NCBI GenBank assembly: GCA_963715055.1
Contig: CAVQRB010000013.1
Coordinates: forward strand, 1 to 64,000
Direction: 5' to 3'
DNA: 64,000 nt
Source of the DNA: CAVQRB01 sp963715055
GTDB taxonomy: Bacteria > Pseudomonadota > Alphaproteobacteria > Rhodobacterales > Rhodobacteraceae
The position numbers were made by a program, and so were the translations under genes. The notes beneath the pieces are model-generated. The model was not told where the DNA came from. It worked only from the letters and a program-made list of their open reading frames with translations, and did no database searches. Positions 16,462 to 24,554 of the stretch are shown in pieces; positions within the stretch are counted from its first letter, which is position 1; every line of letters begins with the position of its first letter.

Positions 16462-17373
16462 ATGAAAATCTTGGTTATCGGGGGGTGCGGTTTCATCGGC
16501 TCTCACTTGGTTGACCGACTTTTGGAACATGGGCATTCCGTTCGAGTATTTGACCGTCAGCCGGAAAGGTTTCGCAAGCCTTTGAAAGGTGTCGAGTATC
16601 AGTTTGGCAATTTTGGGGACAGAATGGCCATCATTGACGCCCTTTCCGGAGTAGATGCTGTAGCTCATCTTGTTAGCACAACCTTTCCTGGAACTGCTGA
16701 TTTAGACCCAATAATTGACGTTCAGGACAATTTGGTGGGCACACTAGCACTACTAGATGCGATGATTGGTCTTGAAATATATCGGCTTCTGTTCCTTTCA
16801 TCGGGCGGCACCGTCTATGGCCCACCAGAGGTAGTACCCATTCCTGAGACGCATCCTTTGCGCCCAATCAATTCCTACGGCATTGTGAAGTGTGCGATTG
16901 AGCATTACTTAGGGATGTATCAACGAAAACATGGCCTAAATTCAATCGCCATACGTGCCTCAAATCCCTATGGTTCAAGACAGTCGCATACCGGCGTACA
17001 AGGTGTAATTTCAACTTTTTTATCTCGGCTCAAGATGGAGGAACCCGTCGAAATCTGGGGTGATGGTAGCGTGGTTCGGGACTATCTGCATGTCAGCGAC
17101 TTGGCGGAAGTTTGTGCACTTGCAATCGTGAGTGACAAGACTGGTGCATACAACGCAGGTTCGGGCGTCGGCATGTCAATCAACGATATCTTAACAATTG
17201 TGCAGAAGGTAGCGGGCAAGACGATATCACCCAACTACAAACCTAGTCGCAGCATCGATGTCGAGCGGTCCGTCCTCGATGTCTCACGCACGCGGGATGC
17301 TTTTAATTGGGAATGCAAGGTTTCCCTCGAACAGGGGATTTCAGAGGCTTTCCAGTGGATAAAACAACACTGA
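16462..17373 (+). CDS. NAD-dependent nucleotide-sugar epimerase/dehydratase
   Basis: 303 residues, extended SDR family (GalE-like). The Rossmann motif is GGCGFIGSH at residues 7-15; the catalytic Tyr-Lys pair is in NSYGIVK; SSGGTVYG is the serine segment; RASNPYG and RDYLHVSDLA match nucleotide-sugar epimerases. It would supply an activated sugar for the glycosyltransferases upstream, from which it is separated by 71 bases. A 7-codon frame (MKLKGGK) ends at TAAATG overlapping its start, and may couple translation. The exact sugar is not decidable from sequence. Confidence 0.8.
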   Translation: MKILVIGGCGFIGSHLVDRLLEHGHSVRVFDRQPERFRKPLKGVEYQFGNFGDRMAIIDALSGVDAVAHLVSTTFPGTADLDPIIDVQDNLVGTLALLDAMIGLEIYRLLFLSSGGTVYGPPEVVPIPETHPLRPINSYGIVKCAIEHYLGMYQRKHGLNSIAIRASNPYGSRQSHTGVQGVISTFLSRLKMEEPVEIWGDGSVVRDYLHVSDLAEVCALAIVSDKTGAYNAGSGVGMSINDILTIVQKVAGKTISPNYKPSRSIDVERSVLDVSRTRDAFNWECKVSLEQGISEAFQWIKQH

Positions 17374-17467
17374 TTGCTCGCCTTAGAACCTTTCAAAACT
17401 GTTGAATGTCACTGAAAACTGTCTCGGTATTGGGCCGAACATTCATTGAAAAATTGCCCATACGATC
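17374..17467. other. Short spacer after the epimerase gene
   Basis: No gene. The next IS3-type end (TGACCTGCTCCCC) begins at 17468. Confidence 0.3.
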
Positions 17468-17658
17468 TGACCTGCTCCCCCTTGAGTCCGCTAATTTAGG
17501 TTAGCTCTGTTCAGGTTTTGGTCTTCCTCTGACCGGTTAGCATATTCGAATGGCGTCAGACCAGCGAGGCTGGAGTGAGGCCGGTTGTGATTGTAGTCGG
17601 CGCGCCATGCCGCAATCATGCGGCGGGCATGGCGCAGAGACGGGAACAGGTGTTCGTT
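17468..17658 (-). pseudogene. IS3-family OrfB, C-terminal fragment with its terminal repeat
   Basis: About 55 residues (stop 17491): LFPSLRHARRMIAAWRADYN, then HNRPHSSLAGLTPFEYANR, the standard end of IS3-family OrfB. The outer end TGACCTGCTCCCCCTTGAG begins at 17468. The gene is cut by the IS256 end at 17659. It is a third IS3 subgroup in this island. Confidence 0.8.
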
Positions 17659-18950
17659 GGATAACGTACAGTATCTTTCGCACATTTGATTTCGACGAAG
17701 GTTCCTTTCAGACTGGCTGAGAGGAGCTGAGAATGGACGAGAACGAGAAGCCCAAACCGATGGGAGATGTGATCCAGATCGACGAGGCGCGTATTCGCGA
17801 TCACCTTGGTGAGATGGTGCGCGGCACCGTCGAAGAGACCCTGAATGCAATGCTGGACGCGGAAGCCGACCGGCTTTGCGGCGCGGATCGGTATGAACGC
17901 AGCGAGGGCCGCAAGGACACGCGGGCGGGGTCTTATCAAAGGTCGCTGGACACCAAGGCTGGCAAGGTCAGCCTGAAGGTTCCCAAGCTGCGGCGTCAGA
18001 CGTTTGAGACGGCCATCATCGAGCGTTACCGTCGGCGGGAAAGCTCGGTCGAGGAGGCGCTGGTCGAGATGTATCTGGCGGGCGTTTCGGTGCGCCGGGT
18101 GGAGGACATCACCGAGGCGCTCTGGGGCACGCGGGTGAGCCCGGGCACGGTGTCGAACCTGAACAAGAAGATTTACGCCAAGATCGATGAATGGCGGCAC
18201 CGCAAGATCGAAGGCGATCATCCTTATGTTTTTCTTGACGGTATTGTCATGAAGCGCTCTTGGGCGGGTGAAGTGCGCAACGTGTCGCTGCTGGTGGCGA
18301 TTGGCGTGACAACGGAGGGTTATCGCGAGATCCTTGGCATCATGGAAGGCCCCAAGGAGGACAAGTCCGGCTGGTCGGCCTTCCTGCGCCATCTGATGGA
18401 TCGTGGGCTCTCTGGCGTTCAACTGGTTGTTTCAGACGCGTGCAGAGGCCTTGTTGAAAGCGTCACCGAGTTTCTGCCGGACACGCGCTGGCAGCGCTGT
18501 GTCGTGCATTTCTACCGCAACGTCTTCAGCCTGGTGCCGTCCGGAAAGGTCCGGGATGTGAGCAAAATGCTCAAGGCGATCCACGCCCAGGAGGACCGCG
18601 AGGCCGCTGCGGAGAAGATGGGCGCGGTCATCATCGAACTCCGCCGCCAGAGGCTTAACAAGGCCGCCGACCTGCTGGAGGAAAGCGGGCATGAGACCCT
18701 GACCTACTACGCCTTTCCGGACAGTCACTGGATCAAGCTGAGAACCAACAACCCGCTGGAAAGGATCATGCGCGAGATCAGGAGGCGCACCCGTGTCGTC
18801 GGAGCCTTCCCGGATGGCAAATCCTGCCTGAACCTGGCTGCAGCCAGGTTGCGCCATATTGCGGGAACCCAATGGGCCACCCGGAAGTACATGAACATGA
18901 CCCCCTTATTCGCGGATCAAACCCAAGGAGCCGTCGTTGCATAACCAAAA
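17659..18950 (+). mobile_element. IS256-family insertion sequence, copy 2, right terminal repeat lost
   Basis: The left end GGATAACGTACAGTATC starts at 17659 and the transposase is complete, but the right side stops after ATAACCAAAA at about 18950, before the TCTTTCGCAC repeat, and runs straight into another IS3 end. Without one terminal repeat the element should not transpose by itself. Confidence 0.85.
17733..18944 (+). CDS. IS256-family transposase, copy 2
   Basis: 403 residues, nearly identical to the product of 2524-3735 (one residue differs, Ile301). Catalytic D169, D235 and E343 are all present and the start has a GAGGAGCTGAGA ribosome site. The enzyme could still act in trans on the complete copy at 2494-3809, although its own element has lost one end. 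Confidence 0.92.
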   Translation: MDENEKPKPMGDVIQIDEARIRDHLGEMVRGTVEETLNAMLDAEADRLCGADRYERSEGRKDTRAGSYQRSLDTKAGKVSLKVPKLRRQTFETAIIERYRRRESSVEEALVEMYLAGVSVRRVEDITEALWGTRVSPGTVSNLNKKIYAKIDEWRHRKIEGDHPYVFLDGIVMKRSWAGEVRNVSLLVAIGVTTEGYREILGIMEGPKEDKSGWSAFLRHLMDRGLSGVQLVVSDACRGLVESVTEFLPDTRWQRCVVHFYRNVFSLVPSGKVRDVSKMLKAIHAQEDREAAAEKMGAVIIELRRQRLNKAADLLEESGHETLTYYAFPDSHWIKLRTNNPLERIMREIRRRTRVVGAFPDGKSCLNLAAARLRHIAGTQWATRKYMNMTPLFADQTQGAVVA

Positions 18951-18953
18951 AGA

Positions 18954-19175
18954 GAGGTGGCTCGATCTGTCTGAACAGGTTCCGGGCGTTTTCCAAGTGG
19001 ATTTCCGCCTTGATTATGCCGCCGCCACTTCGGACATCGACTGGTTGAAGTAGGCCTGATCGGGCGTTTTGCCGTCAAGCGATGAATGTGGGCGTCGGCT
19101 GTTGTAGAAGCCAAGATAGCGGCCGATCCCGGCGCGGGCTTCCGAGACGCTGGCGTAGGCCCGCAGGTAAACCTC
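18954..19175 (-). pseudogene. IS3-family OrfB, C-terminal fragment with terminal repeat
   Basis: Matches the left part of the element at 6267: repeat GAGGTGGCTC at 18954, then the last ~50 codons of OrfB (VYLRAYASVSEARAGIGRYL, RRPHSSLDGKT; stop 19014-19016). It ends at AACCTC, directly followed by an IS256 end, which marks an IS256 insertion into orfB. Confidence 0.85.
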
Positions 19176-19450
19176 GGTAGTGTCCAGAGTCTTTCGCACT
19201 TTTGGTTATGCAACGACGGCTCCTTGGGTTTGATCCGCGAATAAGGGGGTCATGTTCATGTACTTCCGGGTGGCCCATTGGGTTCCCGCAATATGGCGCA
19301 ACCTGGCTGCAGCCAGGTTCAGGCAGGATTTGCCATCCGGGAAGGCTCCGACGACACGGGTGCGCCTCCTGATCTCGCGCATGATCCTTTCCAGCGGGTT
19401 GTTGGTTCTCAGCTTGATCCGGTGACTGTCCGGAAAGGCGTAGTAGGTCA
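19176..19450 (-). pseudogene. IS256 transposase, C-terminal fragment
   Basis: Terminal repeat GGTAGTGTCCAGAG at 19176, then the last ~80 codons of the transposase read on the minus strand (TYYAFPDSHRIKLRTNNPLE and on). The frame breaks off near 19450 into an integrase fragment. It shares the Arg of DSHRIKL with the piece at 7004-7390; together these two look like halves of a once single variant. Confidence 0.85.
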
Positions 19451-19498
19451 CGCGCCAAAAATGGTTGCACACATGAGTTACATCTATCTGAAGCCGCC

Positions 19499-19921
19499 AT
19501 GGACCTGATAACCCGCAAGAACCGTGTGGCCAACACCGCCGGTCTGCTGTTTACAACAAATGGTAAAACGCCAGTAAGCGGGTTCTCGAAGGGACGTTTC
19601 CATATCGCTGAGCGGATGGTAGCAATTGCTAAAGAGGAACGCGGTGAGCCAATAGAGATACCGCCTTGGACATTCCACGATCTGCGCCGCACGGTCTCCA
19701 CTGGTATGACGAGGATCGGGATACCTGCGGCGCACGTAGAGGCGGTTTTAAACCACATTTCTGGTTCGCGTTCAGGAGTTGCTGGCATCTACAACCGACA
19801 CTGGTATCACGATGAAAAGCGCGAAGCCCTTGAGGCATGGGCAGTAGAAATAGAAAATGTCGTTATCGGTCCTGAAGAATCGAATATTGTTCATATAATT
19901 GCCGCGCGCCGGCCACGCTAA
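19499..19921 (+). pseudogene. Tyrosine recombinase (integrase), C-terminal catalytic fragment
   Basis: About 130 residues. PPWTFHDLRRTVSTGM holds the H-x-x-R box, HVEAVLNHISG the second His region, and YNRHWYHDEKREALEAW the nucleophile region with its tyrosine. This C-terminus matches phage/island integrases of the P4 type. The N-terminal arm-binding and core domains are absent, replaced by IS256 sequence. It may come from a different integrase than the pieces at 2368 and 21590. Confidence 0.75.
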
Positions 19922-20025
19922 TGTATCTAGCCCAGATCCAATAATATACGGAAATGCTATGGGTACTTTGTTCAAACTGAGAAAGCAGTTTAACATCCGG
20001 CTTGCTGGTCGCAGAGAGGGGGGTC

Positions 20026-21111
20026 ATGGATAATCGTTTACCGCCGCTATGGAAAATCAAGCGGGAACTCAAGCGCTTCCCTCTCAGCGTCTTGAGCAAG
20101 GCGCGCATTGCTCTGAGCCCGTTAAACCGGATCAAACATGACTTGACGGCGCATCAAACCGTGAAGTTTTTTTCAGGAGACCAACCCGAAAGCAGCGAAA
20201 CCGGTGTGTTTCTAATATACCAACCTGAAAAACTTCTAGCGTCGACTTTCGTTACTCTACAGCATCTAGCCGATGAAGGAATTTCAGTAATACTGGTTGC
20301 AAATCACGCCCTGGATGAGACCAAAATCACAGCGCTGCGTCCGTACTGCTACAAGATGATAGAGCGCCCAAATGTTGGCTACGATTTTGGCGGTTATCGA
20401 GAAGGTGTCCTCCATGTAATAAGGAACCTACCCGATACAGAAAGGCTATTTTTGTTGAATGACAGTAACTGGTTCCCAATATTCAACAACAGCGATGTGA
20501 TCTCGAAGTCACGCGAAGCTCCGGAAAACTTATACGGCTTTTTTTGTTACACTCCCCGTCCACCTAATCCACCGCATGTCCAAAGCTATTACTATCGGGT
20601 CGACAGAAAACTGCTTCGGTCCAAAATCTTTGCTGGCTTTTGGGAGAAGATGCCACTTGTCAATGAAAAACGCATTGTCGTTCGGCGATATGAATTTGGG
20701 TTGAGCAAGCTTATCTCCAAAAACGGATTTACCCTAGGAAGCTATTACAACAATACCTCAGTAGCTAAGGCATTGGCTAAATTGCCACCAAACGAGTTGA
20801 AGGAGGTATTACAATTTTACGTTGAATGTAAAATTTTCAAGAAAAACCAGAAGCTTCTAAACCTTTCTGCTGCCAGTTTGGAAATGCTTTCCGACCGCCC
20901 AACCATTGAAAACGTCTTGCTTGATGCATCTGAAGACTTCTTTTTTCGTTCTGACCATCCCATCTTGATGTTGCGGGAAATGGAAAGTCCGTTCTTGAAG
21001 AAGTATCGAGATAAAAACATGGCAGCACAGCGGGCTCAAATCTTTGAACATGGCCTAGAGAAAGATATTAATCCTATTGTGCTAAGCGAATTAGAAAGCT
21101 GGGACGATTAG
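20026..21111 (+). CDS. Rhamnan-synthesis F (RgpF)-type protein
   Basis: 361 residues from the ATG at 20026, which has a GAGAGGGGGG tract just upstream; a longer in-frame start at 20002 is less likely. The RgpF signature is clear: VFLIYQPEKLLA, ILVANHALDE, then ERPNVGYDFGGYREGV and RLFLLNDSNWFPI. The same two blocks occur in the giant gene at 11698-16390. RgpF-type proteins act in cell-surface rhamnan/polysaccharide assembly. No transmembrane segment is obvious. Low GC; ends just before an IS3 fragment. It is the last cargo gene before tRNA-Phe. Confidence 0.78.
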   Translation: MDNRLPPLWKIKRELKRFPLSVLSKARIALSPLNRIKHDLTAHQTVKFFSGDQPESSETGVFLIYQPEKLLASTFVTLQHLADEGISVILVANHALDETKITALRPYCYKMIERPNVGYDFGGYREGVLHVIRNLPDTERLFLLNDSNWFPIFNNSDVISKSREAPENLYGFFCYTPRPPNPPHVQSYYYRVDRKLLRSKIFAGFWEKMPLVNEKRIVVRRYEFGLSKLISKNGFTLGSYYNNTSVAKALAKLPPNELKEVLQFYVECKIFKKNQKLLNLSAASLEMLSDRPTIENVLLDASEDFFFRSDHPILMLREMESPFLKKYRDKNMAAQRAQIFEHGLEKDINPIVLSELESWDD

Positions 21112-21119
21112 GTAAGTGA

Positions 21120-21589
21120 GAGGTGGCTCCGGAAATCTGAACAGCCGGGATAGGTGGATTTTCCGCGCAACAGCAGCATGATGCTGCAAGCGAGGAGAAC
21201 ACCATGGCAAGACGACCGCGCCGGAACCACAGCCCGGCATTCAAGGCGAAAGTGGCGGTAGCCGCGATCAAGGGCGAGAAGACCCTGATCGAGTTGTCGC
21301 AGGATTTCGACCTCCATCCGAACCAGATCAAGCAGTGGCGCGATCAGCTTCTTCAGGGCGCGACCGGGGTGTTCGGTGATGGCCCGAAGGCAGAGCCGGA
21401 GCCGGTGATCGACGTGAAGACCCTGCATGCCAAGATCGGGGAGCTGACGCTGGAGAACGATTTTTTGTCCGGCGCGCTCGGCAAGGCGGGTCTGCTGCTG
21501 AACGCAAAAAGATGATCGACCGCACAGCGAAGCTAAGTGTCGGCCGTCAGGCCAAGGTGCTGGGGATCAGCCGGGGCAGCATCTACTGA
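21120..21589 (+). mobile_element. IS3-family element, left part only
   Basis: Begins with GAGGTGGCTC at 21120 and contains a complete orfA plus the first ~26 codons of orfB. At about 21589 the sequence switches to the N-terminal part of an integrase gene in the opposite direction. Same IS type as 6267-7739. Confidence 0.85.
21204..21515 (+). CDS. IS3-family transposase OrfA (complete, orphan)
   Basis: 103 residues with the HTH at LIELSQDFDLHPNQIKQWR and the zipper-like LHAKIGELTLENDFL. A GCGAGGAGAACACC ribosome site precedes the ATG. An AAAAAG run at the end (21507-21512) overlaps the orfB ATG at 21511, the usual place for a programmed frameshift. The orfB stub (MIDRTAKLSVGRQAKVLGIS) stops after about 25 codons, so no active transposase can result. 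Confidence 0.85.
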   Translation: MARRPRRNHSPAFKAKVAVAAIKGEKTLIELSQDFDLHPNQIKQWRDQLLQGATGVFGDGPKAEPEPVIDVKTLHAKIGELTLENDFLSGALGKAGLLLNAKR

Positions 21590-21818
21590 GCTTTCCGGGC
21601 AGCTCAGCATCGCGAGACCTGAGGTGGAACCAGTAGTCGTCCAGCTGATCGGCAGCTTTTCTGGCTCTCGCTTCCGCTACTTTCGCCGACCGTGTGCGCA
21701 GTGAGTATGCGATCCGAGGCGACAAATAGTGACGGACAAGCTCCTTCGGAATGCGGCGGCTGAAGTAGAACACTCCGTCTTTAACGAAGGTGAACGTGGG
21801 TGAAATGGTCTCCGACAT
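21590..21818 (-). pseudogene. Integrase N-terminal fragment beside tRNA-Phe
   Basis: From the ATG at 21818 the minus strand reads MSETISPTFTFVKDGVFYFS, RRIPKELVRHY and IAYSLRTRSAKVAEARARKA, the DUF6538-type N-terminus of tyrosine recombinases. It is cut after about 76 residues by the IS3 fragment. It starts 61 bases past the 3' end of tRNA-Phe, the standard position for an island integrase. The internal fragment at 2368-2493 would fit the next part of the same protein type. Confidence 0.75.
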
Positions 21819-21879
21819 GGTCTACGGCTCCAAGCAATTGCTAAAAGCTGGAGTGATACCAATGGGATAGCTGATGCTT

Positions 21880-21954
21880 TGGTGCCCGGGGGCGGAATCG
21901 AACCACCGACACGAGGATTTTCAATCCACTGCTCTACCCCTGAGCTACCCGGGC
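21880..21954 (-). tRNA. tRNA-Phe (anticodon GAA)
   Basis: Full cloverleaf on the minus strand, CCA encoded. The acceptor stem GCCCGGG/CCCGGGC pairs perfectly, the D stem is GCTC/GAGC, the anticodon loop is TTGAAAA and the T arm GGTGG-TTCGATT-CCGCC. One oddity is a T28-T42 mismatch in the anticodon stem (GTGGA against TCCTC). It marks the border between the IS-rich island and the chromosomal part; the integrase remnant is just beyond its 3' end. Confidence 0.93.
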
Positions 21955-22426
21955 ACGGGCAATCTGTTGCAGATTGGGTTTGGGCCTTCTAGGAGGTTGA
22001 CGGGCGGCTGTCCAGTGCCTTTTTAGCGGCTCGCAAACGAAGTCCTTGCCCGACTTCGAAGGTGGTCTGGCTTCTATCGGCCTGTGCTCAGAAGGCAACT
22101 TGATTGCAAGGCTGGCAGCCACGTTCGGATATTCATTTGTAAGTGTCGTTTCACCGTTCATGTCGCGGACGGAAAGCTGAAGAACGTTAGTTGTCATATA
22201 CGTAAGCTGGTCATGCGACGTCGGTCCCAGCCGCCCGAACTCCTGACGGTGAGGCATAGGCCAGAGTCCCTGAAAGTTGTGCTTGCGTCTGCCGACGCGT
22301 GTCAAAAGTCCGGCTTACGATTGCGGGTGCCTAGCGTAATTTTCAAGCCTGGACAGGACAAGACTGTTTTTGCTGCGAGCCTCCGCATTGCTTTAAAAGG
22401 ACACGCAGATCCATGCAGGCGCGCGC
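21955..22426. other. 472-bp stretch without a convincing gene
   Basis: Open frames exist on both strands (for example minus 22305 to 21934) but lack a ribosome site and any family resemblance, and the frame at its left end runs into the tRNA gene. The tRNA-Phe promoter is expected in the first 60 bases. Nothing else is supported. Confidence 0.4.
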
Positions 22427-22738
22427 TCAGAGAAAGTCTTCGCGTCTTGGCGTGAAGCAATCGATGAGTTCTCCGGGTGCGCGGCAGACGCATCCGTGTT
22501 CTGCGCCGGAGGGGATGATGACGCTGTCACCGGGGCCGAGTTCCATCGATTTCCCGTCAATGGAAAAGGCGAAACGACCGGATTTCACGAAGGTGGACTG
22601 AACATGCAGATGGCTGTGCAGGCGGCCTTGCGCACCGGGCTCGAATCGGAAGGAGACCATCATGAGGTCGGGATGATCCGCGAGCACCTGTCGGGTCACA
22701 CCGGGGTCGGTCGCGACAATGGGGAAGTCTTTGCTCAA
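22427..22738 (-). CDS. kdgF: KdgF-like cupin (unsaturated uronate linearisation)
   Basis: 103 residues. Single cupin: HSHLHVQSTFVKSGRF carries the metal-binding His residues, PGDSVIIPSGAEHGC the second motif, and the C-terminus FTPRREDFL is characteristic of KdgF. KdgF speeds the opening of 4,5-unsaturated uronates from alginate or pectin into the linear keto acid. No ATG is in place; I take a TTG at 22738, preceded by AGGA eight bases upstream. It follows the gntR gene by 40 bases on the same strand. The neighbouring SDR fits the next step of the pathway. Confidence 0.72.
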   Translation of the reverse strand: MSKDFPIVATDPGVTRQVLADHPDLMMVSFRFEPGAQGRLHSHLHVQSTFVKSGRFAFSIDGKSMELGPGDSVIIPSGAEHGCVCRAPGELIDCFTPRREDFL

Positions 22739-22778
22739 AGGGAAAATCCTATCAGATGTCAGTGAGACGGAGGCCTTG

Positions 22779-23456
22779 CTACTCGAAATACTCGGAGTGC
22801 TTGGCGTGGATGTCCGTGATCGTGGCGTTGATGCGCGCGAGATGGCGCCGCACCACGCGGGCGGCCAGATCCGCATCGCGGCGCGACAGTGCGTCGGCAA
22901 TGTCCTTGTGGTCTTCCAGCAGTACCGCCGTCTCGCTTTGACGGCCAAGGCTGAGCACGCATAGACGGTCGATGCGCTGCTTGCAGTCTTGGATCGTCTC
23001 GAAGGCGAGGGGAATGCCGCTGAGCTGGCAGATCAGCTTGTGAAACTGGTAGTCGAGCCAGTGGAAATCAGGCTTACCGCAGTCGACCGATCTTTGTTGG
23101 TCGGCGAGGTTCCGTGCAAGCACTTCAGCCTTATCCTCTTGCCAGACGGCGCAGGCACTCCGGACGACTTCCAGTTCGACGGCGAGACGCACGAAACGGG
23201 CATGGGCGATCCGCTCCATCGAAAAACCGCGCACTTCGGTTGCTTTCTGCGGACGGATCAACAGAAGATCCTGTGCTTCGAGCCGGTTGAAGGCATCCCG
23301 AACCGGTTGGCGCGACACACCGAAGCGCTTGGCGATCTCTGCTTCGGAGAGTTTCGCGCCCGGTAACAATTCGAGAGACACGATCTCCTCGAGCAGTTGA
23401 TCGAAGACAAGATCCGTTGTCGTTCGTCTTTCGAAGATTTCGCTACTGACCTGCAT
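22779..23456 (-). CDS. GntR-family (FadR/FCD) transcriptional regulator
   Basis: 225 residues from the ATG at 23456; an in-frame ATG at 23504 is possible. The winged helix covers residues 15-75 (AEIAKRFGVSRQPVRDAFNR) and the all-helical FCD ligand domain residues 90-220, with metal-ligand histidines in DYQFHKLI, LLEDHKDI and RRHLARI. It faces the SDR-TRAP operon and precedes the cupin gene, so it probably controls both from the shared promoter region, with an uronate-derived inducer. Regulator family is certain; ligand is inferred. Confidence 0.88.
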   Translation of the reverse strand: MQVSSEIFERRTTTDLVFDQLLEEIVSLELLPGAKLSEAEIAKRFGVSRQPVRDAFNRLEAQDLLLIRPQKATEVRGFSMERIAHARFVRLAVELEVVRSACAVWQEDKAEVLARNLADQQRSVDCGKPDFHWLDYQFHKLICQLSGIPLAFETIQDCKQRIDRLCVLSLGRQSETAVLLEDHKDIADALSRRDADLAARVVRRHLARINATITDIHAKHSEYFE

Positions 23457-23598
23457 GTGCCGCCCTTGTGGTTGGGGGTGTCCTGCGATGGCGACGCCCG
23501 CCATCCAATCGCCGTTTGCCGTGGCGCAACCCGGTTTTCGCGTTCATTTGAACTGGAAATCGAGTCTTGCCGATGCGCTTTGGGCATGAACAATTATG

Positions 23599-23627
23599 TT
23601 GACAATACTAGTATACTAGTCATCTAA
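23599..23627 (+). promoter_or_regulatory. Promoter-like element with palindrome between gntR and the SDR operon
   Basis: TTGACA at 23599-23604 looks like a -35 box; the perfect 14-bp palindrome ACTAGTATACTAGT lies at 23607-23620, inside the spacer to a weak -10 near 23622. A dyad of this size placed on the promoter suits a FadR-type GntR repressor. Binding is inferred. Confidence 0.5.
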
Positions 23628-23715
23628 ATGGCGCAATAATTATCGTGGTGACAGTCGGTCAAATCGGAAACGGGGGCAATCCGCCTCACCGCCGAACCGA
23701 CGCAGGGAGGAAGCC

Positions 23716-24501
23716 ATGGCGCTGTCGAAAGACGATCGGGCAGGGCAGGGCGGCAAGCTCGCCGGCAAGGTGGCGATCGTGACCGGAGGCGGTCGCGACA
23801 TCGGACGGGCCTGCGTGCTGAAGCTGGCCGCCGAAGGTGCGGCCGTTGCGATAAACTATTTCAGTTCATCGGAGGGTGCGGACTCTGCTGTTGCCGAGAT
23901 CACGGCAGCTGGCGGTCGGGCTTTCGCCAGCAAAGGCGACATGACCGATGCCCGCGACGTCCAGCGCCTGATCGAAGAGACGACGAACGCCTTCGGAGAT
24001 CAGATCCATGTTCTCGTGCATGTGACTGGCGGTCTGGTGGCGCGCAAGACGATCTTGGAGATGGACGAGGCGCATTGGAACCGGGTCATGGACCTGAACG
24101 CCACCTCCTTCATGCGGGCAATCAAGGCGGCCTTGCCGCATATGGCGACCGGTGGCGCGATCGTCGGCCTCGCAAGCCAGGCGGGGCGGGACGGAGGCGG
24201 TCCGGGGGCCGTCGCCTATGCCGCGTCCAAGGGCGCCGTCATGACCATGACGCGGGGCCTCGCAAAGGAACTCGGGCCGCATATTCGCGTCAACTCGGTC
24301 TGCCCGGGCATGATCGACACGGATTTCCACAACACCTTCACCAAGGATGAGGTGCGCCGTCACGTGGCCGGCATCACGCCGCTCAAGCGGGAGGGCAGCT
24401 CGGAGGATGTCGCCAATCTCGTCGCCTACCTCGCCTCGGAGGAGGCCGCGTTCATCACCGGGGCGAACATCGACATCAACGGCGGCCTCCTGTTCTCATA
24501 G
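23716..24501 (+). CDS. SDR oxidoreductase, probable DEH (deoxy-ketouronate) reductase
   Basis: 261 residues. Classical SDR: TGGGRDIGRA binds the cofactor, the catalytic Tyr-Lys is AYAASK, and the C-terminus ends in ITGANIDINGG. Segments GGLVARK, GGGPGAVAY and DTDFHNTF resemble the alginate-pathway reductase A1-R of Sphingomonas, which reduces 4-deoxy-5-ketouronate (DEH) to KDG. Together with the KdgF-like cupin this points to uronate catabolism. An AGGGAGGAAGCC ribosome site precedes the ATG. First gene of an operon with dctPQM. A generic 3-oxoacyl reductase is the alternative. Confidence 0.7.
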   Translation: MALSKDDRAGQGGKLAGKVAIVTGGGRDIGRACVLKLAAEGAAVAINYFSSSEGADSAVAEITAAGGRAFASKGDMTDARDVQRLIEETTNAFGDQIHVLVHVTGGLVARKTILEMDEAHWNRVMDLNATSFMRAIKAALPHMATGGAIVGLASQAGRDGGGPGAVAYAASKGAVMTMTRGLAKELGPHIRVNSVCPGMIDTDFHNTFTKDEVRRHVAGITPLKREGSSEDVANLVAYLASEEAAFITGANIDINGGLLFS

Positions 24502-24554
24502 GCCACCCCAGAAAGACCATCCGGACATACGTCCATCACCACAGGGAGGAAGAC

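Noticed and set aside
1..21900. CRISPR array or prophage in the accessory region
   Set aside because: The repeats are dispersed IS ends, not evenly spaced short repeats, and no phage structural genes are present.
21934..22305. Possible 123-residue protein beside tRNA-Phe
   Set aside because: It runs into the tRNA gene, has no ribosome site and no family resemblance.
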